A stretch of DNA of 5,471 nucleotides from positions 1 through 5,471 of the forward strand of contig JAEVZP010000077.1 in the NCBI GenBank assembly GCA_023392185.1, in the 5' to 3' direction. Each line of letters begins with the position of its first letter. The stretch's first letter is position 1. Shown in pieces: positions 1-5,139 of this stretch. This DNA comes from Bacteroidota bacterium. GTDB lineage: Bacteria; Bacteroidota; Bacteroidia; Chitinophagales; Chitinophagaceae. The position numbers and the translations under genes were made by a program. Under the pieces are notes generated by a model. It did no database searches, was not told the origin of the DNA, and worked only from the letters and a program-made list of their open reading frames with translations.

Positions 1-83
1 AGACAGAAGAGGCGCCGAAAAAAGGCGCTGCCCAGAAAGCGGCTCCAGCCAAGAAAGCAGCTCCGGCTAAAAAATCCAAATAA
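1..83 (+). CDS. C-terminal tail of an unidentified Lys/Ala/Pro-rich protein (5' end outside window)
   Basis: The frame whose first full codon is at base 3 stays open to a TAA at 81-83 and reads TEEAPKKGAAQKAAPAKKAA followed by PAKKSK. Only these 26 residues are visible. The composition (lysine, alanine, proline in a PAKKA rhythm) is that of a disordered, nucleic-acid-binding tail. Such tails are known on histone-H1-like and HU-like proteins, some ribosomal proteins and topoisomerase I of Bacteroidota. No folded domain is in the window, so the protein cannot be named. The frame is supported by its bias and by a hairpin and intrinsic terminator directly downstream. The THX gene follows on the same strand but beyond that terminator, so the two are probably separate transcripts. 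Confidence 0.6.
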   Translation, partial: TEEAPKKGAAQKAAPAKKAAPAKKSK

Positions 84-94
84 GGGAACGCCGG

Positions 95-112
95 TCCGGA
101 ATTTTTTCCGGA
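95..112. other. Short perfect hairpin after the first gene
   Basis: TCCGGAA (95-101) and TTCCGGA (106-112) pair perfectly around a TTTT loop. No T-run follows the 3' arm, so this is not a classical terminator. It sits 12 bases after the stop codon and 13 bases before the real terminator, where it could protect the mRNA 3' end. It also carries two of the many TCCGGA copies in this window. Confidence 0.45.
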
Positions 113-125
113 AACCGCTTTCCCC

Positions 126-159
126 AAAAAAAGCAGCGACCGGTTGGCGCTGCTTTTTT
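126..159 (+). terminator. Intrinsic terminator of the first gene
   Basis: GCAGCG (133-138) pairs with CGCTGC (148-153) around a 9-base loop. The stem is extended by A's 126-132 against T's 154-159, and the 3' arm ends in a T6 tract. The A-tract on the 5' side means it could work on both strands, but no minus-strand gene lies to its right nearby. It separates the Lys-rich gene from the THX gene. Confidence 0.8.
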
Positions 160-166
160 ACATTTG
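159..166 (+). promoter_or_regulatory. Possible -7 element of the THX promoter (Bacteroidota type)
   Basis: TACATTTG matches the Bacteroidota -7 consensus TAnnTTTG exactly, and overlaps the last T's of the upstream terminator. Transcription would start near 172, giving a leader of about 45 bases before the ATG at 219. No TTTG/TTG element lies at the usual 17-23 base distance upstream, so the call rests on one box. Confidence 0.4.
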
Positions 167-218
167 CAGCCTGTCTTTTATTATTTTTCTTTTTTCACAC
201 CAACAAATCCTTCCAATC

Positions 219-341
219 ATGGGTCGTGGCGACAAGCGCACCAAGCGCGGTAAAATCACAATGGGCTCTTTCGGTAAAGTGCGCCCCGCACGTACTGTAA
301 AGGCCAAGGCAGCTGCCAACACAGCACAGAAAGCTTCCTAA
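219..341 (+). CDS. Small basic ribosomal protein, THX-like (bS/THX family)
   Basis: This 40-residue protein opens MGRGDKRTKRGKITMGSFGK and continues VRPARTVKAKAAANTAQKAS. The GRGDKRTKRGKI...GSFGK.RP pattern is that of 30S ribosomal protein THX (Thx). In Thermus, Thx is a short basic peptide in the head of the small subunit, and Bacteroidota have homologues of about 35-50 residues. I chose the ATG at 219. The frame stays open back to an ATG at 144, but that extension lies in the upstream terminator and gives a hydrophobic stretch with no family resemblance. There is no Shine-Dalgarno sequence; the leader is T- and A-rich, as usual in this phylum. The gene stands alone, bounded by terminators at 126-159 and 375-406. 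The C-terminal 15 residues are Ala/Lys-rich and variable in the family. Confidence 0.85.
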   Translation: MGRGDKRTKRGKITMGSFGKVRPARTVKAKAAANTAQKAS

Positions 342-374
342 GCACCGCATTTCCGGAAATGATTTCCGGCTTAA

Positions 375-406
375 AAAAAGAGAACAGCCCGGGCTGTTCT
401 CTTTTT
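375..406 (+). terminator. Intrinsic terminator of the THX gene (perfect palindrome)
   Basis: AAAAAGAGAACAGCCC (375-390) is followed at once by its exact reverse complement (391-406), giving 16 base pairs of symmetry with only the central bases looping. The T-tract is TTTTTGTTTTG. It lies 33 bases after the THX stop. Because the 5' arm begins with an A-tract it is symmetric and could stop transcription in both directions. Confidence 0.88.
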
Positions 407-495
407 GTTTTGTGCATTCCCGGCGTTCCGGATATGAAAAAATTTTAAAAAAGTGTTCTCCGGAGTAATTTCGCGCCCGGTTCAAACAATTACCT

Positions 496-1785
496 ATGCT
501 TTCTACGCTTCAAAATAAAGAAAATAAAATTGCCGTCATCGGGCTGGGCTATGTAGGTCTTCCGATTGCACTCGCTTTTGCCCGCAAACTGAAGGTCATT
601 GGTTTCGACATCAACGAGCAGCGGGTAGAAATGATGCGGCAGGGAATCGATCCGAGCAGCGAGCTGGAGAAGGAAGCGTTTGAAAACTGTGATATTGAAT
701 TTACCACCTCACTCGACACGCTGCGCGAAGCGCGTTTCTTTATTGTAGCCGTGCCGACGCCTGTGGATTCACACAATGTGCCCGATCTGACGCCGGTGCT
801 CAAGGCTTCGGAAACGATTGGGAAGGTGATCAAGAAAGGGGATTGTGTGGTGTTTGAAAGCACGGTTTACCCCGGTTGCACCGAAGAAGACTGCCTGCCG
901 GTGATTGAGCGCATCAGTGGCCTCCAAGCGGGGGAAGATTTTAGCTATGGCTATTCTCCGGAGCGCATCAACCCGGGCGACAAGGTGCACACGCTGGAAA
1001 ACGTGGTGAAAGTGGTGAGCGGCAACAATCCGGAGATTCTGGAGCTGGTGGCCAATGTGTATGAAATGGTGATTGATGCGGGTGTGCACCGCGCCTCGAG
1101 CGTGCGGGTGGCCGAAGCTGCCAAGATTATTGAGAACACGCAGCGCGACCTCAACATCGCCCTGATGAACGAGTTGTCGATCATCTTCGACCGCATGGGC
1201 ATCAACACGTATGAAGTGCTGGAAGCAGCCGGTACCAAATGGAACTTCCTGAAGTTTTTCCCGGGCCTGGTAGGCGGCCACTGCATTGGGGTGGATCCGT
1301 ATTACCTTACCTACAAGTCTTCGAAGCTGGGCTACAGCAGCCGCGTGATTCTGGCGGGCCGGGTGATCAACGACGAGATGGCGGCCTGGGTGGCGAAGAA
1401 AACCGTACAGGCCATTATTAAAAACGGCGGCAATGTGGCGCAGTCCAAAGTGCTGGTGATGGGCGCGACGTTCAAGGAAAATGTAACCGATATCCGCAAC
1501 TCTAAAGTGGCTGATGTGGTGCGCGAACTCCAGAACTACAGCGTGCAGGTAGATGTGGTGGACCCGTATGCCGACAGCGCCGAGCTGCAACACGAATATG
1601 GCTTCGGCCTGGTCCCAAATCCCGGAAATGATTACGACGCGGTGATTGTGGCCGTCAATCACAGGGACTACCTGGATCTGGACGATGCTTATTTTGCCGG
1701 CATCACGAAGCCCGGCGCGCCCGTGGCTGATCTGAAAGGTATCTACCGCAATAAGATCAGCAGCCGGGAATACTGGAGCCTGTAG
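496..1785 (+). CDS. tviB: UDP-N-acetylhexosamine 6-dehydrogenase (TviB/WbpO-type nucleotide sugar dehydrogenase)
   Basis: The 429-residue protein is full length for the UDP-glucose/GDP-mannose dehydrogenase superfamily. It oxidises C6 of a UDP-sugar in two NAD+-dependent steps, here most likely UDP-GlcNAc or UDP-GalNAc to the uronic acid. Visible features are the Rossmann motif GLGYVG at 16-21 with Asp38 ending the second strand (NAD choice), VAVPTP at 84-89, ESTVYPG at 121-127, the conserved Lys210 and Asn214 in AAKIIENTQRDLN, the catalytic Cys263 in GLVGGHCIGVDPYY, and GATFKENVTDIRNS at 323-336 with the substrate-contacting Arg334. GGHCIGVDPYYLT and EAAGTKWNF mark the TviB/WbpO/WecC side of the superfamily rather than UDP-glucose dehydrogenase, where this site reads GGSCFPKD. 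The exact sugar is inferred. No Shine-Dalgarno precedes the ATG; a weak -7-like TAATTTCG is at 466-473. The epimerase follows 144 bases later. Confidence 0.93.
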   Translation: MLSTLQNKENKIAVIGLGYVGLPIALAFARKLKVIGFDINEQRVEMMRQGIDPSSELEKEAFENCDIEFTTSLDTLREARFFIVAVPTPVDSHNVPDLTPVLKASETIGKVIKKGDCVVFESTVYPGCTEEDCLPVIERISGLQAGEDFSYGYSPERINPGDKVHTLENVVKVVSGNNPEILELVANVYEMVIDAGVHRASSVRVAEAAKIIENTQRDLNIALMNELSIIFDRMGINTYEVLEAAGTKWNFLKFFPGLVGGHCIGVDPYYLTYKSSKLGYSSRVILAGRVINDEMAAWVAKKTVQAIIKNGGNVAQSKVLVMGATFKENVTDIRNSKVADVVRELQNYSVQVDVVDPYADSAELQHEYGFGLVPNPGNDYDAVIVAVNHRDYLDLDDAYFAGITKPGAPVADLKGIYRNKISSREYWSL

Positions 1786-1848
1786 CATGTTTCATGATTC
1801 AGCGTTGCACGTTTCGTTTTCGTGTTTCAAAAGGCTCGTTTCATAAGT
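1786..1848. repeat. Degenerate 7-base tandem repeat, consensus near CAYGTTT
   Basis: Read in steps of seven from 1786 the units are CATGTTT, CATGATT, CAGCGTT, GCACGTT, TCGTTTT, CGTGTTT, CAAAAGG, CTCGTTT, CATAAGT. Seven of the first eight end in TT, so the 7-base phase is kept although units have drifted. It begins directly at the dehydrogenase stop codon and is non-coding. GTTTCA at 1838-1843 can also pair with TGAAAC at 1851-1856. Confidence 0.5.
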
Positions 1849-1892
1849 CCTGAAACAGGATACTTTAGAAAAAGAAACATCCCTTTGGGCCC

Positions 1893-1920
1893 GTTATCCG
1901 TTATCCACTATCCACTATCC
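1893..1920. repeat. Four tandem copies of a 7-base unit, RYTATCC
   Basis: The copies are GTTATCC, GTTATCC, ACTATCC, ACTATCC, with no spacing. The array ends nine bases before the epimerase ATG at 1930, so it would lie in the 5' leader or promoter region. Copy number at such short repeats can change by slippage, which would alter spacing rather than the reading frame. Confidence 0.75.
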
Positions 1921-1929
1921 GCTAGAGAA

Positions 1930-2904
1930 ATGCATCTTTTTCACCAAGGCAGTCTTTCCCAAAAATCTTTTCTCGTAACCGGTGGTGCGGGCTTTATCGG
2001 TTCGCATATCGTAGCCTACCTGTTGCACCACGGTGCGCGGAAGGTGCGCGTGCTGGATAATCTTTCTACCGGCCTGCAAAGCAATGTGGATTTATTTAGA
2101 GACCACCCGGCCTACGAGTTTCAGCTGGGCGACATCCGCAGTGCAGCCGATTGTGAAAAAGCGCTCCAAGGCATCGACCATGTGAGCCATCAGGCGGCGC
2201 TTGGCTCGGTGCCCCGCTCGGTAAAGGATCCGGTGACGAGCAACGATGTGAATGTGGGCGGCACGCTGATGGTGTTTGAAAAAGCGCGGCAGGCCGGCGT
2301 GCAGTCGCTCGTTTATGCATCTTCGAGCAGTGTGTATGGCGATGAGCCCAATCTGCCCAAACGAGAAGACCGGGTCGGCAATCCGCTGTCGCCGTATGCG
2401 GTTACCAAGAAAACGGCGGAGCTGTATGCCGATGTTTTCTACCAGCTGCACGGCATGAAGATTCTGGGTTTCCGGTATTTCAATGTTTTTGGCCCCCGGC
2501 AGGATCCTAACGGCCCTTATGCGGCGGTGATTCCCCTGTTTGTAGCCGGTATTCTGCAAAAAACGCCGGTCTACATCAATGGGGATGGCGAGCAAAACCG
2601 TGATTTTACGTATGTGGATAACGCGGTGCAGGCCAATATCCGGGGCATGCTCGCCGAAAACCCCGCTGCCTACGGAAAAGTTTACAACGTAGCCGTTGGC
2701 GAAAACTACACGGTCAATTATCTCTTTGAAGCCATCCGGGAATTGCTCGGCGAAGACCACCAACCCACCTACCGCGAGCCGCGCGCCGGCGACATCCGGG
2801 CTTCGCTGGCCGATATTTCGCTGGCGCAAAAGCTGCTGGGCTATCAACCGACCGACCGCTTTGGGGACGGACTGAAAAAAACCGTTGATTTTTTCCGGAA
2901 ATAG
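1930..2904 (+). CDS. wbpP: UDP-N-acetylhexosamine 4-epimerase (WbpP/TviC-type, extended SDR family)
   Basis: The 324-residue protein interconverts C4 of a UDP-hexose, in this subfamily UDP-GlcNAc/UDP-GalNAc or their uronates. The NAD-binding motif TGGAGFIGSH is at 17-26, Asp43 (VLDNLSTG) follows the second strand, and LGDIR is at 66-70. The catalytic Ser triad region YASSSSVYGD is at 129-138 and the catalytic YAVTK gives Tyr156 and Lys160. FRYFNVFGPRQDP, NGDGEQNRDFTYVDN and PRAGDIRASLADIS form the sugar-binding half. HQAALGSVPRSV (87-98) is typical of WbpP/TviC rather than GalE. I start at ATG 1930. The frame is open back to a GTG at 1822, but those 36 residues would translate the 7-base repeats. 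Paired with the upstream dehydrogenase it recalls WbpO-WbpP and TviB-TviC, which together make UDP-GalNAcA. It is convergent with the glycosyltransferase gene. Confidence 0.92.
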   Translation: MHLFHQGSLSQKSFLVTGGAGFIGSHIVAYLLHHGARKVRVLDNLSTGLQSNVDLFRDHPAYEFQLGDIRSAADCEKALQGIDHVSHQAALGSVPRSVKDPVTSNDVNVGGTLMVFEKARQAGVQSLVYASSSSVYGDEPNLPKREDRVGNPLSPYAVTKKTAELYADVFYQLHGMKILGFRYFNVFGPRQDPNGPYAAVIPLFVAGILQKTPVYINGDGEQNRDFTYVDNAVQANIRGMLAENPAAYGKVYNVAVGENYTVNYLFEAIRELLGEDHQPTYREPRAGDIRASLADISLAQKLLGYQPTDRFGDGLKKTVDFFRK

Positions 2905-3161
2905 AAAGGAACTGCTTCCCGCCCGGCGGGCCTTCCGCTGCTGCGAGAACCGCCCCGCCCGGCGGCCATCCCTCCAATGGATGTGGGAAGGGTCCGGAAT
3001 GAAACGCCCGCCCCCTCAACGGCAGCGGCAAAAACACACCGGTATTTTCCGGATCACCTCTAAAAGCCTGTTCGGCAAAGGAAAGGGTTGCAAAATCATT
3101 GCGTTTCCCTCCCCGGTCTTTTATCCGGAGCGGCCATGCTACTGATTTTCTACACAGGCTA
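2905..3161. other. Non-coding GC-rich spacer between convergent genes, with a 12-base direct repeat
   Basis: No believable gene is present on either strand. CCCGCCCGGCGG occurs at 2918-2929 and again at 2954-2965; each can fold as a short GC hairpin. CATCC and GGATG (2967-2983) can pair, and GCAA/TTGC near 3090-3102 sits inside GGAAA/TTTCC. None of these is followed by a T-run on either strand, so I see no clear intrinsic terminator for either converging gene. Three TCCGGA hexamers are here. Confidence 0.5.
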
Positions 3162-4349
3162 TTACCCCAGCAACCGGCGGTAATAGCCATCCATATCCCC
3201 CACCAGGCGCTGATAGGAGAACCGCGACAAGACGGCCTTTTTCCCGGCCTCGCCCATCCGGCGGCGCAGGTCGGCATCCCCAACCAGTTTTAAGACCGCT
3301 TCTGTAAAAGCAGATGCGTCTCCTGTCGGCACCACAAATCCGGAGACTCCATCGGCGATGATATCGGCCACGCCGCCCACCTGGGTGCACACCACCGGCT
3401 TGCCGGCTGCCTGCGCTTCAATCATGGATACCGGCGTGCCTTCGTTGAAGGACGTCAGCACCACAATATCGGAGGCGGCAAACACGCGGTCCACCTCGCG
3501 CGACCACGAAATGCAAAGGGCCTGTGCGGGCGCTTGATTCTCGGGGAAATAAGCATAAGAAACCGGCGTTTTCCGGAAAGCGGCTTCCATGGCCGGGCGG
3601 GCATCGCCGTCGCCCACAATCAGGAAACGTATGTTTTGGCCGGGGGCAGCGGCGGCCACGCGCGCAGCCATCTCCACAAAGAGCGGATGGTTTTTGACGG
3701 GAACAATGCGCCCGACGATCGTAATGACCAGAGCTGCATCTTCCAACCCGTATTGTTTCCGGAAGTCGCTTCTTTTTTCCGGCCCGTCCTGCCCAAAAGC
3801 ATCCAGGTCGAGGCCGAGGGGAATCACCGAAATCTTTTCGGTGGGGCAAATCCGGTAGGTGTCGGCCAGTTCGCTTTTCTGGATGTCAGATATAGCGATG
3901 ATACCGGAAGACCGCCGGGCCAGATAACGCTCGGTCTGGAGGAAAAGGCAGGTTTTGACGGGACCAAAATAGCTGTGAAACACATGCCCGTGGAAGGTAT
4001 GTACCACCACCGGCACGCCGCAGGCATGGGCCGCCAACCGCCCCAGCGCCCCGCTTTTGGCAGCATGGGTGTGCACGACATCGGGCCGAAAATCGGTGAT
4101 AATCTTTTTAAGTTTTTGATAGGCCGCCCGGTCTTCAGAAAAGCGGATGGCCCGTTTCATCTCCCCAATCACCACCGGCTCGATGCCCAGCTTTTGGGTC
4201 AGGTGGTCGGCATCCTGCTCGTGATCGTCTTTGCCACCGATGACCAGTTTGGTTTCCCATTCCGGCGCCATATACCGGGTGAGGTAGGCAGCGTTGAGTG
4301 CCGGTCCGCCGATAATGAGGCGGTTGAGGATGCGAAGGATGCGGGGCAT
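3162..4349 (-). CDS. Glycosyltransferase family 4 (GT-B fold)
   Basis: The 395-residue protein has the layout of a retaining GT4 enzyme transferring a sugar from a nucleotide donor, probably at the inner face of the membrane during polysaccharide assembly. The N-terminal acceptor domain has the glycine-rich loop IIGGPALN at 12-19, DVVHTHAAKSGALGRLAA at 90-107 and VHTFHGHVF at 116-124. The C-terminal donor domain has IVGRIVPVKNH at 211-221, FLIVGDG at 242-248 and the EX7E motif as Glu303 and Glu311 in FNEGTPVSMIEAQAAGKPVV, followed by GG(V)ADI and DGVSGFVV. There is no transmembrane segment or signal peptide. Donor and acceptor cannot be read from sequence. No Shine-Dalgarno precedes the start. 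It lies downstream of the GIY-YIG gene on the same strand, but the repeat hairpin between them makes co-transcription uncertain. The neighbouring nucleotide-sugar enzymes make an exopolysaccharide or O-antigen role likely. Confidence 0.9.
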   Translation of the reverse strand: MPRILRILNRLIIGGPALNAAYLTRYMAPEWETKLVIGGKDDHEQDADHLTQKLGIEPVVIGEMKRAIRFSEDRAAYQKLKKIITDFRPDVVHTHAAKSGALGRLAAHACGVPVVVHTFHGHVFHSYFGPVKTCLFLQTERYLARRSSGIIAISDIQKSELADTYRICPTEKISVIPLGLDLDAFGQDGPEKRSDFRKQYGLEDAALVITIVGRIVPVKNHPLFVEMAARVAAAAPGQNIRFLIVGDGDARPAMEAAFRKTPVSYAYFPENQAPAQALCISWSREVDRVFAASDIVVLTSFNEGTPVSMIEAQAAGKPVVCTQVGGVADIIADGVSGFVVPTGDASAFTEAVLKLVGDADLRRRMGEAGKKAVLSRFSYQRLVGDMDGYYRRLLG

Positions 4350-4427
4350 ATGAAAAGAAAGCCGGACCTTGCGGGAGCCGAACGGGGCTGCAAGCTAAGA
4401 ATTTTCGAAAGTTTCCCGGATAGGATA

Positions 4428-4486
4428 GGGCTTCGACAAGCTCAGCCTGACATCCATTTTCTGTCACCCTGAGCTTGTCGAAGGGC
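4428..4486. repeat. Inverted pair of CTGAGCTTGTCGAAGG-family repeats (left cluster, R1 and R2)
   Basis: R1 (4428-4452) is a reverse-orientation copy containing CTTCGACAAGCTCAG and ending CTGACA. R2 (4462-4486) is a forward copy, TGTCACC followed by CTGAGCTTGTCGAAGGGC. Separated by nine bases, they can pair over 15 bases plus a TGTCA/TGACA five-base segment, with two mismatched positions between, giving a long hairpin upstream of the glycosyltransferase gene. R2 runs into the GIY-YIG reading frame, whose stop codon lies inside it. Confidence 0.85.
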
Positions 4487-4829
4487 TGCTTGTCGAAGGG
4501 CTGCCTGCCGAAGGGCCGCCTGCCGAAGGGACGCCTGACAAGGCGTTTTTTTGGTTAGAAAGCCGAATGATTTCGCTCCAGTCCCCTGCGATCAAAGCTT
4601 CTTTTTTAGCTCGGCTCCAGCCTTTTAGCTGCTTTTCAAACCGAATGGCATCTTTGATCTCCTTATAGTCTGCGGCCCACACCAGCTCGACTGGCCGTCG
4701 GGAATAAGTATAATGTTGTGAAGAAGGGTCGTTGTTGTGTTCCCAAAGACGCCGCTCCAAATTATTGGTAACGCCGGCGTAATAGCTGCCGTCCATGCAG
4801 CGCAGCAGATAGACATAGTAACGTTTCAT
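4464..4829 (-). CDS. Single-domain GIY-YIG nuclease family protein with a repeat-encoded tail
   Basis: The 121-residue frame has a GIY-YIG domain in its first 90 residues. The two motif halves read YVY (5-7) and YAG (17-19) in YYVYLLRC-MDGSYYAGVT; the catalytic arginine is at 26 or 27 in NNLERRLWEH, with His31, and the metal-binding glutamate is Glu65 in RFEKQLKGWSRAKKEALIAGDW. This is the small YhbQ-like group (about 80-100 residues), related to UvrC and homing-nuclease catalytic domains. Its biological role is not established for most members. Residues 96-121 are translated from 15-base repeats and are low-complexity Pro/Ser/Ala/Thr/Gly, so the original stop was probably lost. I keep ATG 4829, which places Met-Lys just before the first strand. 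The gene is flanked on both sides by the same repeat family and starts 27 bases from a divergent short frame. Confidence 0.85.
   Translation of the reverse strand: MKRYYVYLLRCMDGSYYAGVTNNLERRLWEHNNDPSSQHYTYSRRPVELVWAADYKEIKDAIRFEKQLKGWSRAKKEALIAGDWSEIIRLSNQKNALSGVPSAGGPSAGSPSTSSPSTSSG
4471..4545. repeat. Five tandem 15-base units of the repeat core
   Basis: In exact 15-base steps from 4471 the units are GAGCTTGTCGAAGGG, CTGCTTGTCGAAGGG, CTGCCTGCCGAAGGG, CCGCCTGCCGAAGGG and a divergent ACGCCTGACAAGGCG. Drift increases away from R2. Fifteen bases is five codons, so expansion keeps the minus-strand GIY-YIG frame and yields the pentapeptides PSTSS, PSTSS, PSAGS, PSAGG. Confidence 0.88.
4531..4552 (+). 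terminator. Terminator-like hairpin on the plus strand, inside the GIY-YIG frame
   Basis: ACGCCT (4531-4536) pairs with AGGCGT (4541-4546) around GACA, followed by T's to 4552. The shape is a good intrinsic terminator for plus-strand transcription, although no plus-strand gene ends here. On the minus strand the T-run is an A-run before the hairpin, so it should not stop the GIY-YIG transcript. It would limit antisense transcription entering the gene from the left. Confidence 0.5.
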
Positions 4830-4856
4830 ACAAATCTTACAAACAATAAAGCTACT

Positions 4857-4934
4857 ATGGACACACCATTAGAAATCCTTCAAAAATTTCAAACCCTTTC
4901 GAGGACCAACATGCAATTTCTATATAGAAAATGA
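4857..4934 (+). CDS. Possible 25-residue peptide or 5' remnant of a lost gene
   Basis: The frame reads MDTPLEILQKFQTLSRTNMQ then FLYRK and stops at 4932-4934, 12 bases before the first right-hand repeat. It has a normal amino-acid mix and an AT-rich, gene-like start, unlike the repeat translations around it. I do not recognise it. It may be the beginning of a gene cut off when the repeats arrived, a true small peptide divergent from the GIY-YIG gene, or chance. No Shine-Dalgarno or promoter box is seen. Confidence 0.2.
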   Translation: MDTPLEILQKFQTLSRTNMQFLYRK

Positions 4935-4946
4935 TGACGCCCTCCT

Positions 4947-5013
4947 TGTCACCCTGAGCTTGTCGAAGGGCTGCTGTGCTTTGTTAACGGGCTTCGACAA
5001 GCTCAGCCTGACA
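4947..5013. repeat. Inverted pair of CTGAGCTTGTCGAAGG-family repeats (right cluster, R3 and R4)
   Basis: R3 (4947-4971) is a forward copy beginning TGTCACC, and R4 (4989-5013) is a reverse copy ending CTGACA. Here the forward copy comes first, the opposite order to R1/R2, so the GAAGGGC ends face each other across 17 bases. The pair can form a stem of about 15 bases plus TGTCA/TGACA at its foot. R2 and R3 are direct copies bracketing the GIY-YIG gene. Confidence 0.85.
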
Positions 5014-5034
5014 ACCATTTTTTACCACCAGCCG

Positions 5035-5139
5035 TGTCACCCTGAGCTCGTCGAAGGGCAGCCTGACATCCATTTTTTTACCACCAACCGTGTCACCCTG
5101 AGCTCGTCGAAGGGCAGCTTGTCGAAGGGCAGCCTGACA
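5035..5139. repeat. Two tandem composite repeat units (R5, R6), 56-base period, with a 15-base duplication in R6
   Basis: R5 (5035-5068) and R6 (5091-5139) both run from TGTCACC through CTGAGCTCGTCGAAGG to CTGACA, starting exactly 56 bases apart. The linker TCCATTTTTTTACCACCAAC after R5 nearly matches the one after R4 (T7 versus T6 and two substitutions), so the duplicated block includes the linker. R6 has an extra 15 bases (5116-5130), the same step as in the left cluster. Each unit is an imperfect hairpin: TGTCA with TGACA, CCCT with AGGG. A decayed trace follows at 5180-5199 (TGTCACC ... GTCAGGC). Otherwise 4935-5222 holds no gene; the open plus frame there only translates repeats. Confidence 0.85.

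Noticed and set aside
144..218. 25-residue extension of the THX protein
   Set aside because: It starts inside the hairpin loop of the upstream terminator and is hydrophobic, unlike any ribosomal THX start.
466..473. TAATTTCG as the -7 box of the first dehydrogenase gene
   Set aside because: One mismatch to TAnnTTTG and no TTTG/TTG at the right distance upstream; too weak to list as a promoter.
769..1788. Long minus-strand open frame of 339 codons opposite the dehydrogenase
   Set aside because: It is the mirror of a well-recognised gene, rich in His/Arg/Val as shadow frames are, with no recognisable motif.
1822..1929. 36-residue N-terminal extension of the epimerase from a GTG
   Set aside because: It translates the 7-base repeats. 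The epimerase family begins just before the TGGAGFIGSH motif, which ATG 1930 provides with the usual short lead.
3534..4472. 312-codon plus-strand frame opposite the glycosyltransferase
   Set aside because: It is an antisense shadow of a clear GT4 enzyme with no family motif of its own, and it runs into the repeats.
4428..5139. CRISPR array
   Set aside because: Repeats occur in both orientations, spacing is irregular, linkers are themselves repeated and no cas gene is present.
4428..5139. Insertion sequence with terminal inverted repeats
   Set aside because: There is no transposase and no target-site duplication that I can see; multiple copies per side do not fit a simple IS.
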